64,000 nucleotides of DNA, from the NCBI RefSeq assembly GCF_000425405.1, contig NZ_KE384363.1, positions 62,001-126,000 on the forward strand, written 5' to 3'. Made by a program: the position numbers and the translations under genes. This DNA is from Ferrimonas kyonanensis DSM 18153 (GTDB lineage Bacteria; Pseudomonadota; Gammaproteobacteria; Enterobacterales; Shewanellaceae). This document shows, piece by piece, positions 24,403-36,543 of the stretch (position 1 is its first letter; each line of letters starts with the position of its first letter). The notes below the pieces were generated by a model. The model was not told where the DNA came from, ran no database searches, and worked only from the letters and a program-made list of their open reading frames with translations.

Positions 24403-24972
24403 CTACCAGTCGAGAGTGACATGCTGGCGATCCAACTGCCCGCCACCACTGCCCGTTGGCGTCAACCGTTGCACCGTCAACTGACTCAGCTCGGGAAACT
24501 GGTCAAACAGCCGCACCGTCACCTGGGTCAACGCCGCCGGGGAAGCACAGCGCCACTGCCATTGCACCTGCAGGTCCATATGATCCTGCGCCGATGGCTC
24601 ATCCAGGCCCAGGGGGCGCTCGACAGACACGCCATCAGGCTGGCACTGGGCGTCCGGGGACAGGCTAAACAGCCGGTGTCCCGCCTCCAGGTTCGACAGC
24701 GCCTGAGCGACTCTCTGCTGCTCGTCAGCATTGGTCGGGGCGTGTTCAAAGCCCCACAGCGAGTGGGTGTCCACCTCCAGGCTCAGCTGCAGCAATTGCT
24801 GATCCTGAACCAGGGTTAATAAGCCTGCGCCATGAACATGGGCCTGATGGGATTCGAAATCATGGTGGTGCTCATGGTGGTGGTGCTCATGCTCCGATGC
24901 CCAACTGGACAGCGACATGGGGGCCAGGCACAGCACCAGGGCCATACGGCCGAATACAACTTGGGTTTGCAT
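24403..24972 (-). CDS. zrgA: His-rich periplasmic zinc-binding protein ZrgA-like (DUF2796)
   Basis: Protein of 189 residues with a signal peptide (to SSWAS) followed by a metal-binding stretch of alternating Glu/His (EHEHHHHEHHH), then FESHQAHVHGAG and the DUF2796 core ending in VTLDW. ZrgA of Vibrio cholerae binds zinc in the periplasm for its ABC partner. A CGGAG ribosome binding site precedes the ATG at 24972. I did not find a convincing Zur box upstream. Confidence 0.85.
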   Translation of the reverse strand: MQTQVVFGRMALVLCLAPMSLSSWASEHEHHHHEHHHDFESHQAHVHGAGLLTLVQDQQLLQLSLEVDTHSLWGFEHAPTNADEQQRVAQALSNLEAGHRLFSLSPDAQCQPDGVSVERPLGLDEPSAQDHMDLQVQWQWRCASPAALTQVTVRLFDQFPELSQLTVQRLTPTGSGGGQLDRQHVTLDW

Positions 24973-25009
24973 AAATAACTCCGTCTTGGGATTTGAAGAT
25001 TAGGTTCAA

Positions 25010-25300
25010 TCAGGACGGAGTGGCAGGAGGGTCGCGATTACCGCTGTTGCACTGAAACAGGTGCAGGGTTGGCCAAGACTCATTCGCGGTGACTGTCGCC
25101 ACCATTGGCAGGGCCGGCCAGTGGCAAGACGGCGTTGCCGCAGCCTGAAACCAGTGATCGATCAGCAGCGCATGGGCACAAGGCACGCCGGCCTCATGAT
25201 GGTGCAGCGACTCCTCCAGCCCCTGGCTGGCCAGCATCGACAGGCTGACTGTCCACAGCAGCAGCAACAGGGCGACCGCCCTGATGGGGAGTCGGGTCAT
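25010..25300 (-). CDS. small His/Cys secreted protein, probable zinc chaperone of the zrg operon
   Basis: Small protein of about 96 residues with an N-terminal signal (TRLPIRAVALLLLLWTVSLSMLA), then ESLHHHEAGVPCAHALLIDHW and a Cys near LFQCN. The His cluster plus Cys suggests metal binding. It leads the leftward operon, 37 bases before zrgA, and resembles short proteins annotated elsewhere as zinc chaperones of this uptake system. The start is uncertain: ATG 25300, ATG 25312 and GTG 25318 are all in frame. Confidence 0.6.
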   Translation of the reverse strand: MTRLPIRAVALLLLLWTVSLSMLASQGLEESLHHHEAGVPCAHALLIDHWFQAAATPSCHWPALPMVATVTANESWPTLHLFQCNSGNRDPPATPS

Positions 25301-25439
25301 CGGCACAGGCATGCACACATAATCAGGCTAAAAAGTTCTTAAAATAGTAGACGACTTATACCATTAGCGGCAGATCGGCAACAGCCCTGAGTTGTAAGCG
25401 GACGCGTCACCAGACGCCTCGACACGGGCGCCACAATGC

Positions 25440-25467
25440 AAAAAGCCCGGCTCGATGCCGGGCTTTT
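25440..25467 (-). terminator. serS terminator
   Basis: Ten-base perfect stem (AAAGCCCGGC / GCCGGGCTTT) with a five-base loop. Read leftwards it ends in TTTTT, 20 bases after the serS stop. Confidence 0.88.
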
Positions 25468-25487
25468 GACAGGCAACTCGCTGCCGT

Positions 25488-26789
<1,302 letters not shown>

Positions 26790-27164
26790 TTAAATTCGTG
26801 CATAAACCAGTTGCTGACCGCACAGCACCATCAACAGACAGAGGCCGACGTTCAGCAACACATTCAACATGGCTTTAATCCAGAATCCTTCCTGCATTAA
26901 CAGAATGGACTCATTGGAGAAGGTCGAGAAGGTGGTTAACGCACCTAACATGCCAACCCCAATGAAGGCTTTCAAGGCCGGAGGCAGATCGGAAACGTCG
27001 CCCCACGCATAAAGCGCCCCCATGATCAGAGAGCCGATGCAATTTACCATCAGTGTACCAAAGGGAAAGCCAGTTCCGAATAGCTTTATGGCCATTAGTG
27101 ATATGCCATAACGTGCGCTCGCTCCCACTGCGCCACCAAAAGCCACAGCGATCAGGTTATTCAT
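26790..27164 (-). CDS. crcB: fluoride channel CrcB/FluC
   Basis: Four-helix dual-topology membrane channel that expels fluoride, 124 residues. It has the opening [13 protein letters not shown], the polar [10 protein letters not shown] helix with the conserved Asn, and TTFSTFSNE, the Phe-box/Na+ site. It overlaps rarA by eight bases and precedes serS by 12, so it is embedded in a housekeeping operon rather than under its own promoter. No fluoride riboswitch precedes it. Confidence 0.93.
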   Translation of the reverse strand: MNNLIAVAFGGAVGASARYGISLMAIKLFGTGFPFGTLMVNCIGSLIMGALYAWGDVSDLPPALKAFIGVGMLGALTTFSTFSNESILLMQEGFWIKAMLNVLLNVGLCLLMVLCGQQLVYARI

Positions 27165-28485
27165 AGCGTTTGTTCTCGCTTAGACGGTCTAAATCCGCCA
27201 AATGAGCCAATTTTTCCTTAATTTTCCTCTCCAGCCCACGATCCGTTGGCTGATAAAATTGTTGCTGCGCCAGTTCCGGCGGCAGGTAGGCCTCGCCGGC
27301 GGCATAGGCTCCGGGTTCATCGTGGGCATAACGGTACTCGGCACCATAGCCCAGATTCGCCATCAACTTGGTCGGGGCGTTTCTCAGGTGCACCGGCACC
27401 TCCAGATGCCCAGTTTCCCTGGCGGCCACCCGCGCAGCTTTGAAGGCGGTATAGACGGCATTGCTCTTAGGTGCGGCGGCCAGATAGACGATCGCCTGGG
27501 CGATGGCCCGCTCCCCTTCGGCCGGCCCCACCCGATGGAAACAATCCCAGGCGTTTAAGGCGATCTCCATGGCGCGAGGATCGGCATTACCGACGTCTTC
27601 TGAGGCGATGGCCAGCAAACGTCGAGCCACGTACAGCGGATCACCGCCACCCTCCAGGATGCGGCAGAACCAATACAAGGCGCCATCGGGATTGCTGCCC
27701 CGTACGGATTTGTGCACCGCCGAAATCAAGTCGTAATACTGATCGCCCTTATTGTCGTAGCGGGCGATGGGTTCACCGGCCACGTCCGCCAAATGCGACA
27801 GGGTCAGCGGCGCACCGTCGCTCATGTCCACCATCAGTTCCAGCAGATTCAGCGCTCGGCGGGCATCGCCATCCACCAGTTCGGCCAACGCCTGAGCCAC
27901 CTCTTGTGGCAGCACCACCTGTTGCTTACCCAGCCCGCGTTCTTCATCCGCCACCGCCTCACAGACAATGCGCTTAATGGCGTCGGTGGAGAGCTTTTTG
28001 ATCACATACACCCGGGCTCGCGACAACAGTGCACTGTTGACCTCAAACGACGGGTTCTCGGTGGTGGCACCAACGAAGATCACCGTGCCGTCTTCGATAA
28101 AGGGCAGGAAGGCGTCCTGTTGGCTCTTGTTGAAGCGATGCACTTCGTCCACAAACAGCAAGGTTCGGCGGCCATGGGCCTGAGCGATGTCCTTGGCTTT
28201 GGCAATGGCATCGCGGATCTCTTTCACCCCGGAGGTTACCGCCGAGATGCGCTCGACGTGCGCGTTGCTGTACTCGGCCACCAACTCGGCCAGGGTGGTC
28301 TTGCCGGTGCCTGGCGGGCCCCATAGAATCATCGAGTGAGCCTTGCCGGCCTCCAGTGCCTGTCGCAGCGGCTTTCCCTTGGCAAACAGGTGCTCCTGAC
28401 CGATGTAATGCTCCAGCTTGCTGGGACGCATCCGCGCCGCCAGTGGCCGAAAATCGGGGCTGAAGTCCAGATTCAGAGTACTCAT
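27157..28485 (-). CDS. rarA: replication-associated recombination protein A
   Basis: AAA+ ATPase (MgsA/WRNIP1 family), 442 residues, acting at stalled replication forks with SSB. Walker A is GPPGTGKTT, Walker [10 protein letters not shown], sensor 1 [14 protein letters not shown]; the C-terminal MgsA region ends at SENKRYE. Its ATG overlaps the lolA stop (ATGA), the same lolA-rarA-serS order as in E. coli, apart from the crcB insertion. Confidence 0.95.
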   Translation of the reverse strand: MSTLNLDFSPDFRPLAARMRPSKLEHYIGQEHLFAKGKPLRQALEAGKAHSMILWGPPGTGKTTLAELVAEYSNAHVERISAVTSGVKEIRDAIAKAKDIAQAHGRRTLLFVDEVHRFNKSQQDAFLPFIEDGTVIFVGATTENPSFEVNSALLSRARVYVIKKLSTDAIKRIVCEAVADEERGLGKQQVVLPQEVAQALAELVDGDARRALNLLELMVDMSDGAPLTLSHLADVAGEPIARYDNKGDQYYDLISAVHKSVRGSNPDGALYWFCRILEGGGDPLYVARRLLAIASEDVGNADPRAMEIALNAWDCFHRVGPAEGERAIAQAIVYLAAAPKSNAVYTAFKAARVAARETGHLEVPVHLRNAPTKLMANLGYGAEYRYAHDEPGAYAAGEAYLPPELAQQQFYQPTDRGLERKIKEKLAHLADLDRLSENKRYE

Positions 28486-29081
28486 TGCCCGCGCTGATCG
28501 TCGATCTCGGTCCCCTCGGGGGCGTCAAAAACAAACATCGTATCCGCCAGAGGGGCAGTAGAGAAGTTGGTCAGTGCAAACTCACTGCGCACCGCCTGGC
28601 TGTCGGTCATGGCCAACGAGGTGATGGTCTCACCGGCAAAACACACCGACATCTTGCGCACATGACTGTCCTCGTCCTTGGGCTCGGCATCAAAACAATC
28701 GCCACGCTGGCTAAACTGGTAGCGTTGCCAGGCTTGCTCATCGGTACGGGTCAATATGGTCAACGGGGTCTGGGCAATGGCGTCGTCCTGACGGTACACC
28801 GACACCGATTCCATCAGCGGCTCATACACCCACACCGCCTCGCCGTCGGCCACCAACAGGCTCTCTTCCGGTGCGGTCAACTGCCACAAAAACCGGTCCG
28901 GCGCCCGCAGCGCCAATTTGCCCTGGCCGGTTTGAATCAGGTTACTGTCCTCGTCGAAGACCTGCTGCTGAAATTCGGCCTGAAACTGACTCAGGTTATC
29001 CAGTTTCTGCTTCAGGTTCTGCTGAGCATCGGCGTGGGCCAGCAGTGGCAACAATGCCACCGCGATTGCAATTCGTTTCAT
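28482..29081 (-). CDS. lolA: outer-membrane lipoprotein carrier protein LolA
   Basis: Periplasmic chaperone moving lipoproteins from LolCDE to LolB, 199 residues. Signal peptide [16 protein letters not shown]; mature start [27 protein letters not shown] shows the family FxAxFxQ region; [13 protein letters not shown] follows. It lies eight bases after ftsK. This is the housekeeping copy; apeL at 5044-5613 is a divergent paralogue. Confidence 0.94.
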   Translation of the reverse strand: MKRIAIAVALLPLLAHADAQQNLKQKLDNLSQFQAEFQQQVFDEDSNLIQTGQGKLALRAPDRFLWQLTAPEESLLVADGEAVWVYEPLMESVSVYRQDDAIAQTPLTILTRTDEQAWQRYQFSQRGDCFDAEPKDEDSHVRKMSVCFAGETITSLAMTDSQAVRSEFALTNFSTAPLADTMFVFDAPEGTEIDDQRGQ

Positions 29082-29089
29082 TCAACCTC

Positions 29090-31711
29090 TCACTGTCGTG
29101 CTGGTACCAGCACTTCTCGGTTTCCGTTGTGCCCCGGCGCGCTCACCAGGCCACTTTGCTCCATCTCCTCCACCATTCTGGCAGCGCGGTTATAGCCAAT
29201 CTTCAGCTTGCGCTGAACACTGGAGATGGACGCCCGGCGTGACTCAATCACAAAAGCCACCGCCTCGTCGTAAAGTGCGTCTTTCTCAGCCTCGGAATCG
29301 GAACTCTCTCCCGGCAGCAGCACCTGTTCACCGCCGCTTTCTCCGGCCAGAATCTCTTCGATGTAATTGGGCTTGCCCCGGGCGCACCAATCTGCCACCA
29401 CCCGATGCACTTCGTGATCATCCACAAAGGCGCCGTGAACCCGCACCGGCACACCGGTACCGGGCGGCAGGTACAGCATGTCACCCTGGCCCAGCAACTG
29501 CTCGGCACCCTGCTGATCCAAAATGGTCCGTGAATCCACCCGGCTGGACACCTGGAAGGCGATCCGAGTCGGTATGTTGGCCTTAATCAGGCCGGTAATC
29601 ACATCCACCGACGGACGCTGGGTCGCCAGAATCAAGTGAATCCCGGCAGCCCGGGCCTTTTGGGCGATTCGAGCAATCAGCTCTTCCACCTTCTTGCCGA
29701 CGATCATCATCATGTCGGCAAACTCATCCACCACCACCACAATCGACGGCAACTTCTCCAACTCCGGCGGTTGCAGATCCATGCTGTCGGTGGGTTGCCA
29801 GAACGGATCCGTCAACGGCTGCCCCTGCTGCTGGGCTTCCAGAATCTTGGCGTTGTAGCCCTTGAGGTTTCGCACCCCCATGGCCGACATCAATTTATAC
29901 CGGCGCTCCATCTCCCCTACACACCAGCGCAGGGCATTGGCCGCCTCTTTCATGTCGGTCACCACTTCGCACAACAGGTGTGGAATGCCTTCGTACACCG
30001 ACAACTCCAGCATCTTGGGATCGATCATGATCAGGCGCACGTCTTCCGGAGTCGACTTGTACAGCAGGCTGACGATCATCGCGTTCACGCCCACCGACTT
30101 ACCCGAGCCGGTGGTACCCGCCACCAGCAAGTGCGGCATCTTGCCCAGATCGACCACCACCGGATAACCGGAGATGTCCTGCCCCAGCACCATGGCCAGG
30201 TTCGACTTGGACTGCTCAAACTGTTCGCAGCCGAGCACGTCTCGCATAAACACGGTTTCACGGCTCTTGTTGGGCAGCTCCAGGCCGATCACCGACTTGC
30301 CGGGAATCACCTCCACCACCCGTACGCTCACCGCGGACAACGCCCGCGCCAAGTCCTTAGCCAGGTTGGTGATTTTAGACACTTTGACACCGGGAGCCAG
30401 ATCCAGTTCAAACCGGGTGATCACCGGGCCGGGGTGAACATCCACCACCTTGGCCACCACATTGAAATCGGCCAGTTTCAGCTCCACCAAACGGGCAATC
30501 TGATCCAGCTCCTCCTGGGAGATGGGATTCTGCGCCTTATGGGGCCGGTCCAACAGTTCCAGCGTCGGCATCAGGGTCTGGGCTTCCATCTGCGCCGGAG
30601 TTAGCGCTTGCTGGTCCGCTGACGCCGCTTTCGGCGCCGGTGCGGGTTTCGGCGCCGGTTCCACCGCCCCGGCCTGCGGCTCAGGCGACAGTGCCGGGGC
30701 CTCGTCCGGGAAGGGTTCAGTCAGGGTCTCGGGCAGCAAGGGTTCCAGCGGGCTTAGCTTTGGTTCGGCCCTAGGGCCGTCCATCGCCTGTTTCAACGCT
30801 TCGGGCAAGGGCACCGACTCATCGGTGGCCGTCAGCGCTTCGTCCTGCTCCTCTTGGGGGCCGTACACCCGTTCGTCGTACCATTCGACAAAGCGTTTAA
30901 ACCAGGCAAAACGATGCAGCAGCGGCACCTTATCCAGCCAGTCGGAGAGCTCGTCGTCGGTCGCCGCCGACTCCGGTGCCTCTTCGGCCAATACCGGCCC
31001 GGCTCGGCCCGGCTTAGGCTGAGATGACGTGCGCTGCTTATGAGACTCGGCCACCTGCAGCAGCTCATCGGCATCACCGTCATCATTGCGGTCTCGGTTC
31101 ATCAACCTCGACGGCAGTCGCCACAACCAGGTCACTGCGGTAATCACCCCGAAGCCGACTGCTTCCACCACGGTTGCCCAACTTAAGCCGGTAAACAGGG
31201 TAAAGCCGGCGCCGACAAAGCACAGCAGCAGCAGGGTGGTGCCCAGCAGGTTGAAATAGGGCAACATGGCATCGCGAATCACATCACCAATGACGCCGCC
31301 GGCAGAAAAGTAGTAAATGTCATCGGCATTCATCGACGCCAGGGTAGAAAACCCCAGTAACATCAACAATAAACCAACTATTCGAAGGGCCACCGAGAAG
31401 TAATCGATCTCGTCGATGCGGTAGCTGCGGCGAAACATCAGCCAGCCGGTTACCGCGGTCAGCAGCGGCACGGACCAGGCGCTGAGGCCAAAAGAGAAGT
31501 ACAGCAGATCGGCAAGCCAGGCGCCCACCCGTCCCATGAGGTTATGTATCTGCCCGTCCCAGGCGGTTTGACTCCAGCCGGGATCCGCCGGATGGAAGCT
31601 GCCCAAGGCGGCCAACAGATACAGGGCCAGGGCGCAACAGACTATCAGCCCACCTTCCAGCAACCGCTGAATCCCATTGAGGGTACGGGGCTGAATCGCT
31701 TGGTCACTCAA
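29090..31711 (-). CDS. ftsK: DNA translocase FtsK
   Basis: Septal DNA pump that clears chromosome dimers and activates XerCD at dif. The 873-residue protein has four or five N-terminal TM helices (about 20-190), a Pro/Ala/Glu-rich linker (about 230-370), a RecA-like motor with Walker [13 protein letters not shown], and a C-terminal winged-helix gamma domain ([24 protein letters not shown]) that reads KOPS. The linker is short compared with E. coli FtsK (1329 residues). TTG is the best start, with AAGG upstream. A long gap to lrp suggests its own promoter. Confidence 0.95.
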   Translation of the reverse strand: MSDQAIQPRTLNGIQRLLEGGLIVCCALALYLLAALGSFHPADPGWSQTAWDGQIHNLMGRVGAWLADLLYFSFGLSAWSVPLLTAVTGWLMFRRSYRIDEIDYFSVALRIVGLLLMLLGFSTLASMNADDIYYFSAGGVIGDVIRDAMLPYFNLLGTTLLLLCFVGAGFTLFTGLSWATVVEAVGFGVITAVTWLWRLPSRLMNRDRNDDGDADELLQVAESHKQRTSSQPKPGRAGPVLAEEAPESAATDDELSDWLDKVPLLHRFAWFKRFVEWYDERVYGPQEEQDEALTATDESVPLPEALKQAMDGPRAEPKLSPLEPLLPETLTEPFPDEAPALSPEPQAGAVEPAPKPAPAPKAASADQQALTPAQMEAQTLMPTLELLDRPHKAQNPISQEELDQIARLVELKLADFNVVAKVVDVHPGPVITRFELDLAPGVKVSKITNLAKDLARALSAVSVRVVEVIPGKSVIGLELPNKSRETVFMRDVLGCEQFEQSKSNLAMVLGQDISGYPVVVDLGKMPHLLVAGTTGSGKSVGVNAMIVSLLYKSTPEDVRLIMIDPKMLELSVYEGIPHLLCEVVTDMKEAANALRWCVGEMERRYKLMSAMGVRNLKGYNAKILEAQQQGQPLTDPFWQPTDSMDLQPPELEKLPSIVVVVDEFADMMMIVGKKVEELIARIAQKARAAGIHLILATQRPSVDVITGLIKANIPTRIAFQVSSRVDSRTILDQQGAEQLLGQGDMLYLPPGTGVPVRVHGAFVDDHEVHRVVADWCARGKPNYIEEILAGESGGEQVLLPGESSDSEAEKDALYDEAVAFVIESRRASISSVQRKLKIGYNRAARMVEEMEQSGLVSAPGHNGNREVLVPARQ

Positions 31712-31854
31712 GCTCGTTACCTTTTATGCACTTAACTAAATTACGATAAAGAATACCATATCAGACAACGGTCGCTGATGCATGGTTATCTATACAGTTA
31801 TCTGGGGGCGGCGACGCCGGCCGTCCCACCGGCAAAACTCGAACGGCTAAAACG

Positions 31855-31882
31855 AAAAAATGCCTCATAAAGAGGCACTTTT
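31855..31882 (-). terminator. lrp terminator
   Basis: TGCCTC / GAGGCA stem with a five-base loop and, read leftwards, six U, located 26 bases after the lrp stop. Confidence 0.85.
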
Positions 31883-31907
31883 TGGGTAAACCAGAGCGGG
31901 ACCGGGC

Positions 31908-32414
31908 TTAGGCTGGCACGCTGTGCTGGGCAATAAGTACCCGGCTGGTCTGTTTTACCTCTTCCATCACCACGTAGGTGCGAGTGTCTTTTACACCGGG
32001 CAGTTTCAACAGCGTTTCCGACAACAGCTGACGATAGGCGGACATGTCGCTAACACGAGTCTTCAGAAGGTAATCGAAGTCACCGGAGACCAGGTGACAC
32101 TCTTGGATGTCATCCAGCGCCATCACGGAATGGTTGAATTTATCGAACACTTCTGGGGAATCGCGGTTCAGGGTGATTTCGACATAAACCAACAAAGAGG
32201 CGCCAAGATAATGAGGATTTACCAGTGCGGTGTAGCCCTGGATAAAGCCTTGACGCTCAAGACGTTTCACCCGTTCCAGGCAGGGTGTTGGGCTAAGGCC
32301 AACGCGCTTGGAGAGTTCAACATTGGAGATACGACCATCCTTTTGCAGTTCATTCAGGATGTTGCGGTCGATTCTATCCAACTCTTTGAGTGGCTTTTTC
32401 TTATTATATGCCAT
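31908..32414 (-). CDS. lrp: leucine-responsive regulatory protein
   Basis: Global feast/famine regulator of 168 residues. The N-terminal HTH (DRIDRNILNELQKDGRISNVELSKRVGLSPTPCLERVKRLE) matches E. coli Lrp closely and is followed by the RAM effector domain. It sits divergently from ald, with 185 bases between the starts, and is likely to control it in response to leucine/alanine as in other bacteria. An AAGGAAG site precedes the ATG. Confidence 0.95.
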   Translation of the reverse strand: MAYNKKKPLKELDRIDRNILNELQKDGRISNVELSKRVGLSPTPCLERVKRLERQGFIQGYTALVNPHYLGASLLVYVEITLNRDSPEVFDKFNHSVMALDDIQECHLVSGDFDYLLKTRVSDMSAYRQLLSETLLKLPGVKDTRTYVVMEEVKQTSRVLIAQHSVPA

Positions 32415-32471
32415 TATGTGCTTCCTTTTCCCTTCTTGGTTGGGATTTTATCCTAATAATGCCCAAATATA

Positions 32472-32490
32472 TCGGAAGAAAAACTTCCGA
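32472..32490. promoter_or_regulatory. inverted repeat in the lrp-ald intergenic region
   Basis: TCGGAAG, five A, CTTCCGA: a perfect 7+5+7 repeat lying 58 bases before lrp and 110 before ald. It could be an operator or a hairpin in the lrp leader. No U-run follows on either strand, so a terminator is unlikely. Confidence 0.5.
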
Positions 32491-32599
32491 CTGAATAATA
32501 TACTGATTCGCACCCGATAGCCACGAAAAAATCATATTCAGGCGCATAAATTCACTACATACGCCTATGGATTAGTATAAAACAACAAAAGGGGAAAAT

Positions 32600-33718
32600 A
32601 TGATCATCGGTGTGCCAAAGGAGATTAAGAACCACGAATATCGCGTCGGCATGGTACCGGCCAGTGTGCGGGAACTGACCCGTCGCGGCCATAAAGTACT
32701 GGTGCAAACCCAGGCGGGTAGCGGTATCGGCTTCGACGATCAAGACTACATCAACGCCGGCGCCGAGATCCTTGACAGCGCCGCTGCCGTCTTCGCCAGC
32801 GCGGAGATGATTGTAAAGGTAAAAGAGCCTCAGGCAGTGGAACGCGCTATGCTGCGTCCAGGTCAGATTCTGTTTACCTACCTCCACCTGGCACCGGATC
32901 TGCCGCAAACCCAGGATCTGGTGAACAGCGGTGCCGTCTGCATCGCCTATGAAACCGTTACCGACAACAAAGGTGGCCTGCCTCTGCTGGCGCCGATGTC
33001 GGAAGTGGCCGGTCGCATGTCGATTCAGGCCGGTGCCCAGGCACTGGAGAAATCCAACATGGGACGTGGCATGTTGCTGGGCGGCGTGCCCGGTGTCGAG
33101 CCCGCCAAGGTGGTGGTCATCGGCGGCGGCATGGTCGGCCGCAACGCGGCCCTAATGGCCGTCGGCCTGGGCGCCGACGTCACCATACTGGATCGTAACG
33201 TCAACGTACTTCGGGATCTCAACCATCAATTCGAAAACCGCGCCAAGGTGATCTACTCTACCGCCGAAGCGCTGGAAAAACACGTGCTGGAAGCAGACTT
33301 GGTGATTGGCGGGGTGCTGATTCCGGGCGCGGCGGCACCGAAACTGGTGACCCGTGACCACATCAGCAAGATGAAACCCGGTGCTGCCATTGTCGATGTG
33401 GCCATCGATCAGGGCGGCTGTGTCGAGACCTCCAAGGCCACCACCCACCAGGATCCGGTGTTCATCGTCGACGATGTGGTGCATTACTGTGTGGCCAACA
33501 TGCCTGGCGCCGTGCCCCGCACCTCCACCTTTGCCCTGAACAACGCCACCCTGCCTTACATCATTGCGCTGGCAGAAAAAGGCTATAAGCAAGCGCTGCT
33601 GGACGACGAGCACTTGCTGAACGGCCTCAATGTCATCAACGGTAAGATCACCTGCGAAGAGGTCGCCGAAGCGCTGAACTTTGAGTTCTTCGACCCCCGC
33701 AGCGAACTGACTGGATAA
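32600..33718 (+). CDS. ald: alanine dehydrogenase
   Basis: NAD-dependent oxidative deamination of L-alanine to pyruvate, cytoplasmic, 372 residues. The N-terminal domain has [18 protein letters not shown], substrate residues in VKVKEP (Lys near 74) and the catalytic His in YLHLAPD. The NAD fold shows [15 protein letters not shown]. An AGGGGAAA ribosome binding site precedes the ATG. E. coli lacks this gene between lrp and trxB. Lrp control is likely from the divergent arrangement. Confidence 0.96.
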   Translation: MIIGVPKEIKNHEYRVGMVPASVRELTRRGHKVLVQTQAGSGIGFDDQDYINAGAEILDSAAAVFASAEMIVKVKEPQAVERAMLRPGQILFTYLHLAPDLPQTQDLVNSGAVCIAYETVTDNKGGLPLLAPMSEVAGRMSIQAGAQALEKSNMGRGMLLGGVPGVEPAKVVVIGGGMVGRNAALMAVGLGADVTILDRNVNVLRDLNHQFENRAKVIYSTAEALEKHVLEADLVIGGVLIPGAAAPKLVTRDHISKMKPGAAIVDVAIDQGGCVETSKATTHQDPVFIVDDVVHYCVANMPGAVPRTSTFALNNATLPYIIALAEKGYKQALLDDEHLLNGLNVINGKITCEEVAEALNFEFFDPRSELTG

Positions 33719-33727
33719 AAAACCTGA

Positions 33728-34783
<1,056 letters not shown>

Positions 34784-34805
34784 GGCCGCCCCTATCCACC
34801 TGAAT

Positions 34806-34837
34806 CAAGAGGGAGCCGGTCTCCCTCTTGTTGTTTG
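34806..34837 (+). terminator. hairpin terminator/attenuator between trxB and cydD
   Basis: A perfect ten-base stem (CAAGAGGGAG / CTCCCTCTTG, loop CCGGT) is followed by TTGTTTG. The U-run is interrupted and the hairpin lies only 15 bases before the cydD start, so partial read-through is likely. Confidence 0.65.
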
Positions 34838-34851
34838 TCAAAGAAGATTCT

Positions 34852-36543
34852 ATGGACAAAGCGTTACAGCGCCAACTAAGCGGCTGGCTGCGTGGAGCCG
34901 CCAGGCCCGCCCGCAGCTGGCTGCTGCTTACCATCGGTTTCGGCATGCTGGCCGGCCTCTGCATCATCGGTCAGGCCTGGGTACTGGCCAACTTGCTGCA
35001 CCAACTGGTGATTGAGCAGGTCGACAAAGCCACACTCATTCCCGAGTTCCTGCTGCTGGCGGCACTGATCGCCGCCAAATCCCTGGCCCTGGCCGGCCGG
35101 GAAGTGGCCAGTTTCCGCATCGGATCGCTGGTCCGTCACAACACCCGCCAGGCGATTCTGGACAAACTCGACCGTCTCGGCCCAGCCTTTACCGCCAGCA
35201 AAAGTGGCGGCGCCTGGACCACCATGTTGCTGGAACAGACCGAGCAGATGCAGGACTTCTTCTCCAAGTACCTGCCACAGATGATGCTGGCCGGACTGAT
35301 TCCACTGATGATTCTGGTGCTGCTGTTTCCCATCAACTGGATCGCCGGCCTGATTCTGCTGGGTACCGCGCCATTGACGGTACTGTTTATGGCCATCATC
35401 GGCATGGGTGCCGCCGACGCCAACAAACGCAACTTCCAGGCCCTGGCACGCCTGTCCGGCACCTTCCTAGACCGGTTGCGCGGCATGAGTACCATCCGTC
35501 AGTTTGCCGCCGCCCAGTCTCAGGCCGACACCCTACGTGATGCCTCCGACGAATTCCGCCAACGCACCATGGAGGTGCTGAGGATGGCATTTCTGTCATC
35601 GGCGGTGCTGGAGTTTTTTGCCGCCATCTCCATCGCCCTGATCGCGGTCTATTTTGGTTTCAGCTATCTGGGCCATTTGGATTTTGGTCATTATGGCGCC
35701 GGCATCACCCTGTTTACCGGCTTCCTGGTGTTACTGCTGGCACCGGAGTTTTACCAGCCGCTGCGGGATCTGGGGGCGTTTTATCACGCTAAGGCTCAGG
35801 CACTGGGAGCCGCCGAGTCCATCGTTGCCTTCCTGGATCATCAGTCCGAGGTCAATCAGGGTGACCGCGACCTGAAGGCCGGCTCGCCACTGCACGTCCG
35901 CGCGTCACAGTTGGTGGTCTGTGCCCATGATCATACGCCACTCACTCAGCCGCTGGACTTTGAGCTCGCCCCGGGACACAAGCTGGCGCTGGTCGGCCCT
36001 TCCGGGGCCGGAAAAAGCTCGGTATTGAAAGCCCTGATGGGGCTGCTGCCCTACCAGGGCAGCCTCACCGTCGACGGTATTGAAGTTCGGGACCTCGACC
36101 GCGACCCCTGGATGGGTCACTACAGCTGGTTGGGCCAAAATCCGGCCCTGGTGCACGGCAGCGTTCGCGACAACCTGTTGATGGGGCGCAGCGACATCGA
36201 TGACGCCCGCCTGCAGCAAGCCTGTGAACGGGCCCATCTGGATCAGGCGCTGGCGCAGTTTGATCAGGGCCTGGAGCACAGGGTCGGCGATCGCAACAGC
36301 GGCCTGTCTGTTGGCCAGGCCCAGCGCATCGCTCTGACCCGCGCTCTGCTCAAGGATGCGCCCTTACTGCTGCTGGATGAGCCCACCGCCAGTCTGGATC
36401 AGCGCAGTGAACAACTGGTCATGGACGGGTTGAGACAACACTGGGCCGACAAGAGCGTGGTGATGATCAGTCATCGCAATGACAGCCTCAATGAGATGGA
36501 CACCGTGGTCACCCTGATGCCTAAGGAGCGCACCGATGCGTGA
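34852..36543 (+). CDS. cydD: heterodimeric ABC exporter CydD
   Basis: One half of the CydDC glutathione/cysteine (and heme-linked) exporter needed for cytochrome bd assembly, 563 residues. Six TM helices fall in the first 310 residues; the C-terminal ATPase has Walker A GPSGAGKSS, signature LSVGQAQR and Walker B LLLLDEPTASLD. ATG 34852 is used; the frame extends to a TTG at 34828. It overlaps cydC by eight bases. Confidence 0.95.
   Translation: MDKALQRQLSGWLRGAARPARSWLLLTIGFGMLAGLCIIGQAWVLANLLHQLVIEQVDKATLIPEFLLLAALIAAKSLALAGREVASFRIGSLVRHNTRQAILDKLDRLGPAFTASKSGGAWTTMLLEQTEQMQDFFSKYLPQMMLAGLIPLMILVLLFPINWIAGLILLGTAPLTVLFMAIIGMGAADANKRNFQALARLSGTFLDRLRGMSTIRQFAAAQSQADTLRDASDEFRQRTMEVLRMAFLSSAVLEFFAAISIALIAVYFGFSYLGHLDFGHYGAGITLFTGFLVLLLAPEFYQPLRDLGAFYHAKAQALGAAESIVAFLDHQSEVNQGDRDLKAGSPLHVRASQLVVCAHDHTPLTQPLDFELAPGHKLALVGPSGAGKSSVLKALMGLLPYQGSLTVDGIEVRDLDRDPWMGHYSWLGQNPALVHGSVRDNLLMGRSDIDDARLQQACERAHLDQALAQFDQGLEHRVGDRNSGLSVGQAQRIALTRALLKDAPLLLLDEPTASLDQRSEQLVMDGLRQHWADKSVVMISHRNDSLNEMDTVVTLMPKERTDA

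Noticed and set aside
25319-25435. Zur box upstream of the zinc operon
   Set aside because: I looked for a GTTATA-type palindrome and found only weak AT-rich partial matches.
27165-27300. Fluoride riboswitch upstream of crcB
   Set aside because: The upstream DNA is the 3' end of rarA and lacks a recognisable crcB-motif fold.
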